Program-made: the position numbers and the translations under genes
Assembly (NCBI RefSeq): GCF_000093085.1
Contig: NC_014219.1
Location: 1,852,384-1,916,383, forward strand
Reading direction: 5' to 3'
DNA from: [Bacillus] selenitireducens MLS10
Lineage (GTDB): Bacteria; Bacillota; Bacilli; Bacillales; Salisediminibacteriaceae
DNA: 64,000 bases
Notes under the pieces: model-generated
What the model was told of the DNA's origin: nothing
Database searches by the model: none
Seen by the model: the letters and a program-made list of their open reading frames with translations, nothing else
Part shown: positions 30,901-39,741 of the stretch, piece after piece
Layout: each line of letters begins with the position of its first letter
Numbering within the stretch: the stretch's first letter is position 1

Positions 30901-32616
30901 TCAGTTCTGTTTAGCGCGGTCTCTGCATCGTTTAACCAGTTCTTCATCTGGGGTCACAAAGAGTGTGTTCTGTTGTTCGTACGTGACATATCCCGGTTTT
31001 GCGCCGTTTGGCTTTCGGACATGGCGGATTAGGGTGTAGTCAACAGGCACCTGTCCTGACAACCTGCTTTTTGAGAAGTACGCCGCGAGGTTAGCTGCTT
31101 CGTGCAGGGTTTTTTCGCCGAATGTCTCACTGCGGATCACCACGTGGGAGCCGGGAATATCCTTTGTGTGGAGCCAGGTGTCATTTTGGCGGGCCATCCG
31201 GTTTGTGACATATTCATTTTGAATGTTGTTTTTGCCTACGTAGATTTCGATTTCCTCGGATGAGAGGTATTTCTCTGGTTTCGGTTTTTGAGGCTTTTTC
31301 GGCTTTTTGGATGTTTTTTTCTTTTTCAGATAGCCGCCTGCTTCAAGTTCGTTGCGGATTTCTGCAATGTCTTCGGTGGTGGCCATTTCAACATGCTGAA
31401 TAAGTGTATCGAGATAAGCCATTTCCTCTTTTGCCTGCTTCAGCTGTTTTTTGACATGAACGGCAGCGGTTTGCCGCTTTCGGTATCGCTTGAAGAACTG
31501 TTGGGCGTTTTCGGACGGCGATTTGTCCGGATCAAGGGGAATGATTTTTTCCGGCTGTTCTTCTTCATAATAATCGATTACGGTAATGGTTTTGTCCCCC
31601 GGCTGAATTTGATGCATATGCGCTGTGACGAGTTCGCCGTTTTTCTGGTCATCTTGTGCCTTCTCTGTGTCATTCAGGGTCTGTTCAAGTTTTTTCAGCT
31701 TTTTCTTATTTTTTTGATATTCGTTTCTCAAAAAACGCTCCAAATCATGGGCCTGCTGACGGACACGGTCACGCTCGGCTTTGTTTTCGTAAAAAGCATC
31801 GAGCATGACAGATGTGTTGTCATAGGAGTCTTTATTGCCGCTAAGGTGTGTCAGATCGATCACGGAGAACGTTTCTTTTTCATTCCGGATGATTTGGGGT
31901 CTGGCTTCACCCTGTTTTAATGGTTCCATTGTATCTGTGAAAGCCTGGGGGAGGGAGTCCCGGTTAATGAGACCTGCTCTGTGCTGGATTTCCCTGATGA
32001 TTTGCGGAGAGAGTCCTGCAAACAGGTTTCGGATCTGATCTTGCACTTTACCTGCATTGTAATCGATTTTCCGTCTCAGTAATTCCTCATCTGCATCAAG
32101 CGGGTTGAGTTTGTCCATGTATGGCGGTGGTGAGTAGGGTTGTCCCGGCATCACGGTACGTTTTGAAACAGATGGCGGAATATGCTTCAGGCTGTCTAAT
32201 ATTGTGCCCGTTTCTTTATCGACGAATATAAGATTACTGTGTCTGCCCATCAATTCGAGGATCAGGATTTTGTAAGAAACGTCGCCAAGTTCATTTCGGC
32301 CTTTAAATGAGAAAGTCACGATTCGCTCGAGTCCATCCTGTTCAATGGATTCGAGAATGCTTCCTTCGAGATGTTTACGCAACACCATGGTAAACATCGG
32401 TGGTTCCTGCGGGTTTGTGAATTTCAGTTTCGTCAGATGGAACCTTGCAAAGTTTGGATTCACCGAAAAAAACAGCTGATGGTTTTTTCCGTGAGCCCGA
32501 ATGGTCATCATAATATCTGAAGGGTCTGGCTGATGGATCTTGGTTATGCGTCCGGACTGAATCGTGTTGGCGAGTTCATCGGTCACCGCACGCGTTACTG
32601 TACCGTCAAAAGACAT
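30901..32616 (-). CDS. rqcH: RqcH/FbpA, NFACT-family ribosome quality control protein
   Basis: A 571-residue NFACT protein that binds obstructed 50S-peptidyl-tRNA and recruits tRNA-Ala to add C-terminal alanine tails for degradation; earlier named a fibronectin-binding protein. The NFACT-N region opens with MSFDGTVTRAVTDEL; a long coiled coil lies at about 270-430; the NFACT-R domain carries WLHTKDIPGSHVVIRS near the C-terminus. The start at 32616 is chosen because GGAGGA lies 7 nt upstream; a longer TTG/ATG start is less likely. It is the only large minus-strand gene here, corresponding to B. subtilis yloA. Confidence 0.93.
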   Translation of the reverse strand: MSFDGTVTRAVTDELANTIQSGRITKIHQPDPSDIMMTIRAHGKNHQLFFSVNPNFARFHLTKLKFTNPQEPPMFTMVLRKHLEGSILESIEQDGLERIVTFSFKGRNELGDVSYKILILELMGRHSNLIFVDKETGTILDSLKHIPPSVSKRTVMPGQPYSPPPYMDKLNPLDADEELLRRKIDYNAGKVQDQIRNLFAGLSPQIIREIQHRAGLINRDSLPQAFTDTMEPLKQGEARPQIIRNEKETFSVIDLTHLSGNKDSYDNTSVMLDAFYENKAERDRVRQQAHDLERFLRNEYQKNKKKLKKLEQTLNDTEKAQDDQKNGELVTAHMHQIQPGDKTITVIDYYEEEQPEKIIPLDPDKSPSENAQQFFKRYRKRQTAAVHVKKQLKQAKEEMAYLDTLIQHVEMATTEDIAEIRNELEAGGYLKKKKTSKKPKKPQKPKPEKYLSSEEIEIYVGKNNIQNEYVTNRMARQNDTWLHTKDIPGSHVVIRSETFGEKTLHEAANLAAYFSKSRLSGQVPVDYTLIRHVRKPNGAKPGYVTYEQQNTLFVTPDEELVKRCRDRAKQN

Positions 32617-32651
32617 GATAGTTCCTCCGTTCATCTGTCAAAGTCTTGTCC

Positions 32652-32679
32652 ATTATAGCAAAATTACACCGTTTAACAA
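32652..32679 (-). promoter_or_regulatory. Sigma-A promoter for rqcH
   Basis: On the minus strand TTGTTA and a perfect TATAAT are separated by 16 bp, about 35 bp upstream of the rqcH start. Confidence 0.7.
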
Positions 32680-32737
32680 ACGAGCGGCAATTTTTCTGCT
32701 AAAATAAGGGTTCAGAAAAACAGATTTGGAGTACGAC

Positions 32738-32766
32738 TTGTTGAATGGATAAAAATTCGTTAAACT
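32738..32766 (+). promoter_or_regulatory. Possible promoter for yloC-remA-gmk
   Basis: TTGTTG (32738-32743), a 17-bp spacer and TAAACT (32761-32766) lie just before yloC. TTGAAT and TATACA nearby offer an alternative with a 19-bp spacer. Confidence 0.5.
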
Positions 32767-32788
32767 ATACAAAGTGGATGTGATATGA

Positions 32789-33670
32789 ATGATGAAGAGT
32801 ATGACAGGTTTCGGGAGATCGGCCAAGGAAATCGGCAACAGTCTGATCACAGTTGAGATGAAGGCTGTAAATCACCGTTATTCCGAGGTAAATATGCGAT
32901 TACCGAGGCAACTGCTGTTTTTGGAAGACCGGCTGAAAAAACGAATCAGCCGCGATGTGAAACGCGGGAAAGTGGATGTTTATGTTAATTTGCACGGTTC
33001 ATTGGGTGTGGAGCGCCATGTGCAGGTAGACTGGGCTATCTTTGATCAGTACCATCAGGTCTACAATGACATGGTCAAACATTCCGTTGCATCAGAGGCA
33101 TTCCCTGTCGATCAGCTGTTGCTGCATGAAGACGTCGTTTCCGTTCAGGAAAAAGAGGAAGTCACTGACGATTTGGGCGAAACGGTTGAATCTGTCCTGG
33201 AGGCGGCAGTGGAACAGCTTCGCGACATGAAAATCAATGAAGGCAAAGCCATGTTTAATGACATGATGAAACGGCTTGATACATTGCATGCATCGATTCA
33301 TGAACTTGAAAAACTGGCTCCGCGAGCAGAAGAGGAGTACAGGTCAAGGCTTCAAAAACGGATGGAAGACATCATCGGGCAATACGGTTCAGTGGAAGAG
33401 CAGCGGGTTTTGACTGAAGTGGCAGTCTTTGCAGAGAAATCGGATTTTTCCGAAGAACTGACGCGGATGGCAAGCCACCTGCAACAGTTTTCGGCGATGA
33501 TGAAGGACGAGGAACCGGTTGGACGTAAGTTGGATTTTCTTATGCAGGAAATGAACAGGGAAGTCAATACGATCGGGTCAAAAGCCAACCAGCTTGAAGT
33601 GAACCACACAGTCGTGCAAATAAAATCTGAACTTGAAAAAATCAGAGAACAGATTCAGAATATCGAATAA
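32789..33670 (+). CDS. yloC: YicC-family endoribonuclease-like protein (YloC)
   Basis: A 293-residue member of the YicC/YloC family; the E. coli relative has been described as an endoribonuclease. The N-terminus MKSMTGFGRSAKE and the C-terminal block GRKLDFLMQEMNREVNTIGSKAN are family signatures. A central coiled-coil region (about 150-190) is charged. Three overlapping ATG codons at 32785-32794 make the exact start uncertain by one codon. It heads a yloC-remA-gmk-rpoZ-coaBC-priA series as in B. subtilis. Confidence 0.88.
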   Translation: MMKSMTGFGRSAKEIGNSLITVEMKAVNHRYSEVNMRLPRQLLFLEDRLKKRISRDVKRGKVDVYVNLHGSLGVERHVQVDWAIFDQYHQVYNDMVKHSVASEAFPVDQLLLHEDVVSVQEKEEVTDDLGETVESVLEAAVEQLRDMKINEGKAMFNDMMKRLDTLHASIHELEKLAPRAEEEYRSRLQKRMEDIIGQYGSVEEQRVLTEVAVFAEKSDFSEELTRMASHLQQFSAMMKDEEPVGRKLDFLMQEMNREVNTIGSKANQLEVNHTVVQIKSELEKIREQIQNIE

Positions 33671-33709
33671 CAGCCAGAACGATACTATGCGCAGAACAGG
33701 AGAATGATT

Positions 33710-33973
33710 GTGGATATTAAACTTATTAATATTGGTTTTGGAAACATCGTGTCGGCGAACAGGATCATTTCAATTGTGAGCCCTGAATCCGCTCCAATTA
33801 AACGCATTATTTCGGATGCAAGGGATCGGAATATGCTGATTGACGCTACTTACGGGCGAAGAACCCGTGCTGTTATTATTGCAGACAGTGACCATGTCAT
33901 TTTATCAGCCGTGCAGCCGGAGACTGTTGCACAGCGTGTGATTACAAGCAAAGAGGACGCCACGGAAGAATAG
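33710..33973 (+). CDS. remA: RemA family regulator (DUF370)
   Basis: An 87-residue DNA-binding protein that in B. subtilis activates matrix-gene and osmoprotection operons. The sequence [27 protein letters not shown] and [13 protein letters not shown] is nearly invariant in the family. The start is placed at GTG 33710, 7 nt after AGGAG, giving [10 protein letters not shown], which matches the family N-terminus; the in-frame ATG at 33704 touches the ribosome site. It lies between yloC and gmk. Targets in this organism are unknown. Confidence 0.92.
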   Translation: MDIKLINIGFGNIVSANRIISIVSPESAPIKRIISDARDRNMLIDATYGRRTRAVIIADSDHVILSAVQPETVAQRVITSKEDATEE

Positions 33974-34080
33974 TCCGGGTTTGTCGGGCCGCCATTTGGC
34001 GGCTTTCGATTTGCTGTTGGCGTTGCAGGTGGTCTGTGGTATGATTATAGGATGAATACAGGCGGAGGTAATAATTCATT

Positions 34081-34692
34081 ATGAAAAGAGAAAAGGGTTT
34101 ACTGATCGTGCTGTCCGGTCCTTCCGGGGTCGGAAAAGGAACGGTTTGCGGGGCACTCCGTGAACATGATACACATATTCGCTACTCGGTTTCAGCGACG
34201 ACCCGCTCGCCGCGGGAAGGGGAACAGGAGGGCGTTAATTATTTTTACAAGTCGAAAGAAGAGTTCGAACGTATGATCCATGAGGATGAACTGCTTGAAT
34301 ACGCTCAGTACGTTGAGAATTATTATGGCACACCGAGACAATACGTCGAAGAGATGATTAATAAAGGTCACGATGTCATCCTCGAAATCGAGGTGCAGGG
34401 TGCTCTTCAAGTTAAAGAAACCTTTCCGGAGGGCGTGTTTATTTTCCTGATGCCACCTGACCTGAAAGAACTTCGAAACCGTATTGAAGGCCGCGGGACG
34501 GAAACGAAGGAACTGATTGATAACCGCATGAGTGTGGCAAAAGACGAGATCGATCTGATGGACAAGTATGATTACGTTGTTGAAAACGATGAAGTGGAAC
34601 TTGCCGTTGAGCGAATCAAAGCCATTGTAACCGCAGAAAACTGCAAAAAGGACCGTCTGATCCATCTGTATAAAGAACTTGTAAAGGAGTGA
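34081..34692 (+). CDS. gmk: Guanylate kinase
   Basis: A 203-residue P-loop kinase phosphorylating GMP to GDP. The P-loop is [12 protein letters not shown] (about 11-22). The GMP-binding region has [21 protein letters not shown], only partly quoted here as [20 protein letters not shown] precedes the ATG. It is followed 6 nt later by rpoZ, the conserved gmk-rpoZ pair. No unusual features. Confidence 0.97.
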   Translation: MKREKGLLIVLSGPSGVGKGTVCGALREHDTHIRYSVSATTRSPREGEQEGVNYFYKSKEEFERMIHEDELLEYAQYVENYYGTPRQYVEEMINKGHDVILEIEVQGALQVKETFPEGVFIFLMPPDLKELRNRIEGRGTETKELIDNRMSVAKDEIDLMDKYDYVVENDEVELAVERIKAIVTAENCKKDRLIHLYKELVKE

Positions 34693-34698
34693 TTGACG

Positions 34699-35106
34699 AT
34701 GTTGAAGCCATCGATTGATTCATTAATGACGAAGATCAATTCAAAATATACGCTGGTGACGATTTCCTCACAGCGTGCAAGAGAACTCCGTGACTACCCG
34801 GAAACAGCGAGCATGACTGTCCGCTCAACCTCACCAAATTTTGTGGGACGTGCTTTGGAAGAGATTGATCAGGAAATTTTGGGCTATAAAAAATTGACCT
34901 GTCTGATCCAGGTGAAGATGAAGACGAAACAATCAGCTGATGCTGGTTGTTTTCTTTTTTATCCGGTTTATCTGCAAAACTTATTGAAAAGGCTTAATGA
35001 AGCAGCTGGTAAACCCGCATCGACGTTTGAAGTGAATGAGCGAATCCCATTATCTATAAGGATGATTCTTCTGCATGATCCGCCTTTCATGTATAATGGG
35101 AGGTAA
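34699..35106 (+). CDS. rpoZ: RNA polymerase omega subunit, apparent frameshift in the C-terminal part
   Basis: The first 63 codons are a typical Firmicutes omega: MLKPSIDSLMTKINSKYTLV, QRARELRDYP, and FVGRALEEIDQEILGYKK. After the AAAAAA run at 34888-34893 the open frame continues for about 70 unfamiliar residues to 35106, far beyond the usual 65-80. One extra A in that run would instead give KIDLSDPGEDEDETIS and a stop at 34938-34940, an 80-residue protein with the acidic tail expected of omega. So the 136-residue open frame is probably an artefact of a one-base deletion, real or from sequencing. The ATG at 34699 has AAGGAG 9 nt upstream. Omega stabilises assembly of RNA polymerase. Confidence 0.85.
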   Translation: MLKPSIDSLMTKINSKYTLVTISSQRARELRDYPETASMTVRSTSPNFVGRALEEIDQEILGYKKLTCLIQVKMKTKQSADAGCFLFYPVYLQNLLKRLNEAAGKPASTFEVNERIPLSIRMILLHDPPFMYNGR

Positions 35107-35129
35107 CGAATGTTCGATTGAAAGGATGA

Positions 35130-36347
35130 ATGACCTTGAATCAAAAGAAACGGATCTTACTATGCGTGTCCGGTGGCATAGCCGTATTTAAGGCGGCTGC
35201 TCTGACAAGTAAACTCACACAGAATGATTATGAAGTGAAGGTGCTTATGACACAATCTGCGGAAAAGTTCGTCACACCCCTGACGTTTCAGGCGCTGTCG
35301 CGGGGATATGTGCATGATGATACGTTTGATGAACCGGAGCCTGATAAAATTGCCCACATTGACGCTGCTGACTGGGCGGATCTGATCGTGATTGCCCCTG
35401 CAACGGCCAATGTCCTGGGAAAGTTGGCTAACGGTATTGCCGATGATATGGTAACAACCACACTTATGGCTGCGACGGCTCCGATTCTCGTAGCGCCGGC
35501 CATGAATGTACATATGTATCAGCACCCGGCTGTTCAGCGCAATATGACGACTCTTGAAGAGTTCGGCTACCGCTTTATCGAACCGGATGACGGCTATTTA
35601 GCCTGCGGCTACACCGGAAAGGGACGGATGGCTGAGCCTGAGGATCTCCTGGCAGCCATCGATCATCATTTCATCCGACAGGCTCACAGGGAATGGCATG
35701 GTAAACGTGTTCTTGTCACTGCGGGTCCCACGGTTGAAGCTGTGGATCCGGTTCGCTATTTTACGAACCGTTCATCTGGCAAAATGGGGTTTGCGGTGGC
35801 TGAGGAAGCCGCAGCACGAGGCGCTCATGTCACATTGATCGCCGGACCGACGGCTCTTGCCACGCCTCACGGGGTTCAAAGAATCGATGTTAAATCTGCA
35901 GAAGACATGTATAAAGAGGTCCACCGTGCCTATCCTGATACCGATTTGGTGATCAAGGCTGCGGCAGTGGCGGATTACAAGCCTGAAGATGCCGTTACTG
36001 AGAAGATCAAAAAACAGGATGATGTGATGACTCTATCTTTGGTGAAGACACCGGATATCCTGAAAAGCCTCGGTGAACAGAAGAAAGATCAGGTTCTCGT
36101 CGGTTTTGCTGCCGAATCGCAGCAGGTTGAAGAATACGGCCGGAAAAAATTACATGAAAAGCAGCTTGATGCGATCGCGATTAATCATATTGCTAAAGAA
36201 GGAATGGGATTTGACGGGGACACAAACGAGATCATGCTGATTTTTCAAAATGGCAGAGAAGTGACCATCCCTCTCAGCCAAAAACGGGATGTGGCAAGAC
36301 ACTTGCTTGATGAAATCGAACCGCTCATCACGGGGCGAGGTTCATGA
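35130..36347 (+). CDS. coaBC: Phosphopantothenoylcysteine synthetase/decarboxylase (CoaBC)
   Basis: A 405-residue bifunctional enzyme of coenzyme A synthesis. The N-terminal flavoprotein decarboxylase CoaC (about 1-190) shows VSGGIAVFKAAAL, the active-site PAMNVHMYQ and the cysteine loop GYLACGYTGKGRM. The C-terminal CoaB synthetase shows VTAGPTVEAVDPVRYFTNRS and the KIKK motif. The start ATG at 35130 has AAAGG only 4 nt away; the TTG at 35136 is an alternative. Its stop overlaps the priA start by 4 nt. Confidence 0.95.
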   Translation: MTLNQKKRILLCVSGGIAVFKAAALTSKLTQNDYEVKVLMTQSAEKFVTPLTFQALSRGYVHDDTFDEPEPDKIAHIDAADWADLIVIAPATANVLGKLANGIADDMVTTTLMAATAPILVAPAMNVHMYQHPAVQRNMTTLEEFGYRFIEPDDGYLACGYTGKGRMAEPEDLLAAIDHHFIRQAHREWHGKRVLVTAGPTVEAVDPVRYFTNRSSGKMGFAVAEEAAARGAHVTLIAGPTALATPHGVQRIDVKSAEDMYKEVHRAYPDTDLVIKAAAVADYKPEDAVTEKIKKQDDVMTLSLVKTPDILKSLGEQKKDQVLVGFAAESQQVEEYGRKKLHEKQLDAIAINHIAKEGMGFDGDTNEIMLIFQNGREVTIPLSQKRDVARHLLDEIEPLITGRGS

Positions 36348-38770
36348 TCGTTCAGGTCATTGTCGACGTGCAGGCCCAGCAGACAGACAGGCTGTATGAC
36401 TACCGAGTGCCCGATGAATTTGTCACGATTGTGAGAGCGGGTATGCGTGTGATTGTTCCGTTCGGACCGAGAAAAGTGCAGGGATTTGTCATCAGGACTT
36501 CGCATACCTCAACGGTGCCGGACGACAAACTGAGGGCGATCAGTGATTTGACCGATCTCTCCCCGCCATTGACGGATGAACTGCTGGCGCTTTCAGAATG
36601 GGTTCGGGATCATACGGTTTCCTATCATATTTCCGTGCTGAAATCCATGCTTCCTGCGGCTATGCGAGCCAAATACAGAAAAAAACTCATCCTGAAAGAC
36701 GACGTCATGCCAGATATCCCCGATCAAGAACAGGAACGGATTTACGGCCTGATGAAAGATGGCGAGGTGGCGGACTGGGATAAGTGGAAGAAGTCCGCTT
36801 CCCAGGATGAACAAAAGCAAATCAGCGCGTGGATCAGTGCCGGGCTTGTTTCCGTTGAACCGGTTGTCAGTACGGGTGAAACAGTGAAAAAGCTGCTTCA
36901 TCTCTGTCTGATAAAAGAGCCGCATACAGACTTGGAGAGCTACGCCGCGCTTGAGAAACGTTCACCCCGACAGGCGGAGATTGTCAGAGCGCTTTCCGCT
37001 CACGATTCGAAATGTCTGCCGGTAAAAGAACTCAAAGCCGGATCCCAGATGATCAGATCCCTGACCGAGAAAGGGTGGGTTGAGAAGAAAGAAGTATCCA
37101 TAAACCGGGATCCCTATTCAGATCGGGATTTTGAAAAAACACATAATCGCACGCTCATGCCCGAACAGCAGGAAGCCTTCAACAGAATCGTTCCCGCTGT
37201 TCACGAAGCGCGTCATGAGGCCTTTCTCATCCGTGGTGTTACGGGAAGCGGAAAGACAGAAATATATCTGCAAACGATCGAGCAGGTTTTGCTGAAAGGT
37301 AAAGAAGCGATCATGCTTGTCCCCGAAATTTCCCTTACCCCTCAGATGGTGACGAGATTTAAGGAGCGCTTTGGTTCGAGGGTCGCCGTTTTACACAGCG
37401 CTTTGTCATCCGGAGAGAAATATGATGAATGGCACCGGATTCGAAAAGGGGAAGTGGATGTGGCAGTTGGTGCCCGTTCAGCGGTCTTTGCCCCTTTTGA
37501 ACAGATCGGCATCATCATCATCGATGAAGAGCATGAAGGAAGCTATAAACAAGAGGATAATCCACGCTACCATGCGCGTGATGTGGCATTAAAGCGCGGG
37601 GAATTATACAATTGTCCGGTCATTCTCGGAAGTGCAACGCCATCCCTTGAAAGTTATGCAAGGGCAAAGAAAGGCGTCTACACGCTGATCGAAATGGAAA
37701 AGCGTGTAAACGATGTTCAAATGCCGGACGTGGAGATCATCGATATGAAAGATGAACTGAGAAGTGGAAATCGCTCAATGTTCTCGGAGAAACTGCTCGA
37801 AGCAATGAAGCAGCGCATTGACAAACAGGAGCAGATTGTTCTTTTTTTAAATCGAAGGGGTTACTCGACATTTATTATGTGCAGGGACTGCGGTTTTGTT
37901 GCGGAGTGCCCGCACTGTGACATATCGCTTACCTTTCATCAGTCTACCAACCAGCTTCAATGTCATTACTGCGGCTATCATCATACGGTCCCAAGGCAGT
38001 GTCCGGAGTGTACGAGTGAATCGATCCGCTTTTTCGGTACAGGTACACAGAAGGTAGAAGATGAACTCAGGCAGGTTTTGCCTGATGCCAGGGTGATCCG
38101 TATGGATGTTGATACGACAGGAAAAAAGGGCTCGCACGAAAAACATCTGACGGCATTTGGCAATCATGAAGCAGATATTTTACTCGGTACTCAAATGATT
38201 GCCAAAGGTCTCGATTTTCCGGATATTACGCTCGTTGGAGTCCTGGCTGCCGACTCGATGCTTCATCTGCCGGATTTCCGGGCAGGGGAGAGGACTTTTC
38301 AGCTCCTGACCCAGGTCAGTGGACGGGCAGGCAGACACGAAAAACACGGGGAAGTGCTTGTGCAGACATACACGCCGGATCACTACAGTATCCAGGATGT
38401 TGTTTCGCATGATTATATCGGTTTTTTTCAAAAGGAAATGCGCATGCGAAAGCAAGCGGGTTATCCGCCATATTATTTTTTAACCTTGATTCATGTGAGT
38501 GATGAATCACTTGATGAGACAGTGAAGGCAACCGAAGCGATTACACGGTTTTTAAAAGAACATTTGTCGGATGAGACCAAAATCTATGGCCCCGTGGCAT
38601 CGTCGATCCCCCGGATTAAAGATAGATATCGCTATCAATGCATGATAAAATACAAAGTTGAGCCAAAATTGACTGCTGTCTTGCAACAGGTCTTTGTTCT
38701 CTTCGAGGGAAGATTGAATAAAGGCGGTTTGCAAATTGCGATCGATACAAATCCGAACATGATGCTATAG
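36344..38770 (+). CDS. priA: Primosomal protein N', replication-restart helicase
   Basis: An 808-residue superfamily 2 DNA helicase that reloads the replisome at stalled forks. The N-terminal 3' DNA-binding domain is followed by the helicase core with Walker A GVTGSGKTEIYL (about 295-306), DEEH, and LLTQVSGRAGRH. The zinc-binding cysteines are in CRDCG, CPHC, CHYCG and CPEC (about 512-561). Length is normal. It overlaps coaBC at its start. In most relatives def follows, but here fmt follows directly. Confidence 0.96.
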   Translation: MIVQVIVDVQAQQTDRLYDYRVPDEFVTIVRAGMRVIVPFGPRKVQGFVIRTSHTSTVPDDKLRAISDLTDLSPPLTDELLALSEWVRDHTVSYHISVLKSMLPAAMRAKYRKKLILKDDVMPDIPDQEQERIYGLMKDGEVADWDKWKKSASQDEQKQISAWISAGLVSVEPVVSTGETVKKLLHLCLIKEPHTDLESYAALEKRSPRQAEIVRALSAHDSKCLPVKELKAGSQMIRSLTEKGWVEKKEVSINRDPYSDRDFEKTHNRTLMPEQQEAFNRIVPAVHEARHEAFLIRGVTGSGKTEIYLQTIEQVLLKGKEAIMLVPEISLTPQMVTRFKERFGSRVAVLHSALSSGEKYDEWHRIRKGEVDVAVGARSAVFAPFEQIGIIIIDEEHEGSYKQEDNPRYHARDVALKRGELYNCPVILGSATPSLESYARAKKGVYTLIEMEKRVNDVQMPDVEIIDMKDELRSGNRSMFSEKLLEAMKQRIDKQEQIVLFLNRRGYSTFIMCRDCGFVAECPHCDISLTFHQSTNQLQCHYCGYHHTVPRQCPECTSESIRFFGTGTQKVEDELRQVLPDARVIRMDVDTTGKKGSHEKHLTAFGNHEADILLGTQMIAKGLDFPDITLVGVLAADSMLHLPDFRAGERTFQLLTQVSGRAGRHEKHGEVLVQTYTPDHYSIQDVVSHDYIGFFQKEMRMRKQAGYPPYYFLTLIHVSDESLDETVKATEAITRFLKEHLSDETKIYGPVASSIPRIKDRYRYQCMIKYKVEPKLTAVLQQVFVLFEGRLNKGGLQIAIDTNPNMML

Positions 38771-38787
38771 AGGATGTGAGAAGCGAA

Positions 38788-39741
38788 ATGAAAGTAATCT
38801 TTATGGGAACGCCGGATTTTTCTGTTCCGGTACTTGAAGGTCTCTGCGAGTCCGGTTACGATGTCGTAATGGTTGTGACTCAGCCGGACAGGCCGAAAGG
38901 CAGAAAGAAACAGTTAACGCCACCTCCAGTCAAAGTGGCTGCCGAAAAACGCGGTTTATCCGTATATCAGCCGGAAAAAATCAGGGATCCAAAAGAAGCG
39001 GAGCACGTATTGGCAGCAGATGCTGATCTGCTCGTTACAGCGGCTTACGGACAGATTCTGCCAAAGGAGATCCTTGAAAGCACGCGACTTGGCTGTATAA
39101 ACGTCCACGCTTCCCTTTTGCCTGAATACAGAGGGGGTGCCCCGATTCACCAGGCGGTAATCGACGGCAAGAACAAAACAGGCATCACGATTATGTATAT
39201 GGTGGAAAAGCTTGATGCAGGAGATATACTGACCCAGCGTGAAACACCCATTACGGATGAGGATACGACGGGCACCATGCACGACAGGCTGAGCCGGATC
39301 GGCGCTGAACTTCTCCTTGAAACGATTCCAAGACTTGCTGCAGGTGAATTGTCGCCAAGAAGGCAGGATGAGGAGAAGGTGACGTTTGCTTCGAATATTA
39401 AAAAAGAACAGGAACGGGTTGATTTTTCCCAATCTGCAAGAGCGGTGTTCAACCATATTCGGGGATTGAACCCCTGGCCTGTGGCACACACGCTTCTCGA
39501 TGGAAAGCGGCTGAAGCTGTGGGACAGTGTTGAAGTGGAAGAGCATACAGCAGCCGCACCCGGAGAGATCGTTGCTCTTTCAAAATCCGGTGTGGATGTG
39601 GCTTGCGGGAATCGGTCAATCATCCGGTTGACGAAGCTGCAGCCGCAGGGGAAAAAGCCGATGGATGCGGCGACATTTTTACAAGGGGCCGGCAAAAATC
39701 TTGAACCCGGTCACCGGTTAGGAGATGACGATGACAGTTAA
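38788..39741 (+). CDS. fmt: Methionyl-tRNA formyltransferase
   Basis: A 317-residue enzyme formylating initiator Met-tRNA with 10-formyl-THF. The family N-terminus VIFMGTPDFSVPVLEGL and the active-site region INVHASLLPEYRGGAPIHQAVIDG (partly quoted: HASLLPEYRGGAP) are present, with a C-terminal OB-like domain (about 205-310). The ATG at 38788 fits the family start; an in-frame GTG at 38776 adds four residues. Only 17 bp separate it from priA, leaving no room for the peptide deformylase gene normally between them. Confidence 0.95.
   Translation: MKVIFMGTPDFSVPVLEGLCESGYDVVMVVTQPDRPKGRKKQLTPPPVKVAAEKRGLSVYQPEKIRDPKEAEHVLAADADLLVTAAYGQILPKEILESTRLGCINVHASLLPEYRGGAPIHQAVIDGKNKTGITIMYMVEKLDAGDILTQRETPITDEDTTGTMHDRLSRIGAELLLETIPRLAAGELSPRRQDEEKVTFASNIKKEQERVDFSQSARAVFNHIRGLNPWPVAHTLLDGKRLKLWDSVEVEEHTAAAPGEIVALSKSGVDVACGNRSIIRLTKLQPQGKKPMDAATFLQGAGKNLEPGHRLGDDDDS

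Noticed and set aside
31288-31920. 210-codon plus-strand frame opposite rqcH
   Set aside because: It is antisense to the conserved coiled-coil part of RqcH, is phenylalanine/leucine-rich as expected for the complement of lysine/glutamate codons, and has no convincing ribosome site.
34941-35106. Extended C-terminus of RpoZ as a new domain
   Set aside because: Composition is unlike a domain and the acidic omega tail is found in the neighbouring frame, so a frameshift explains it better.
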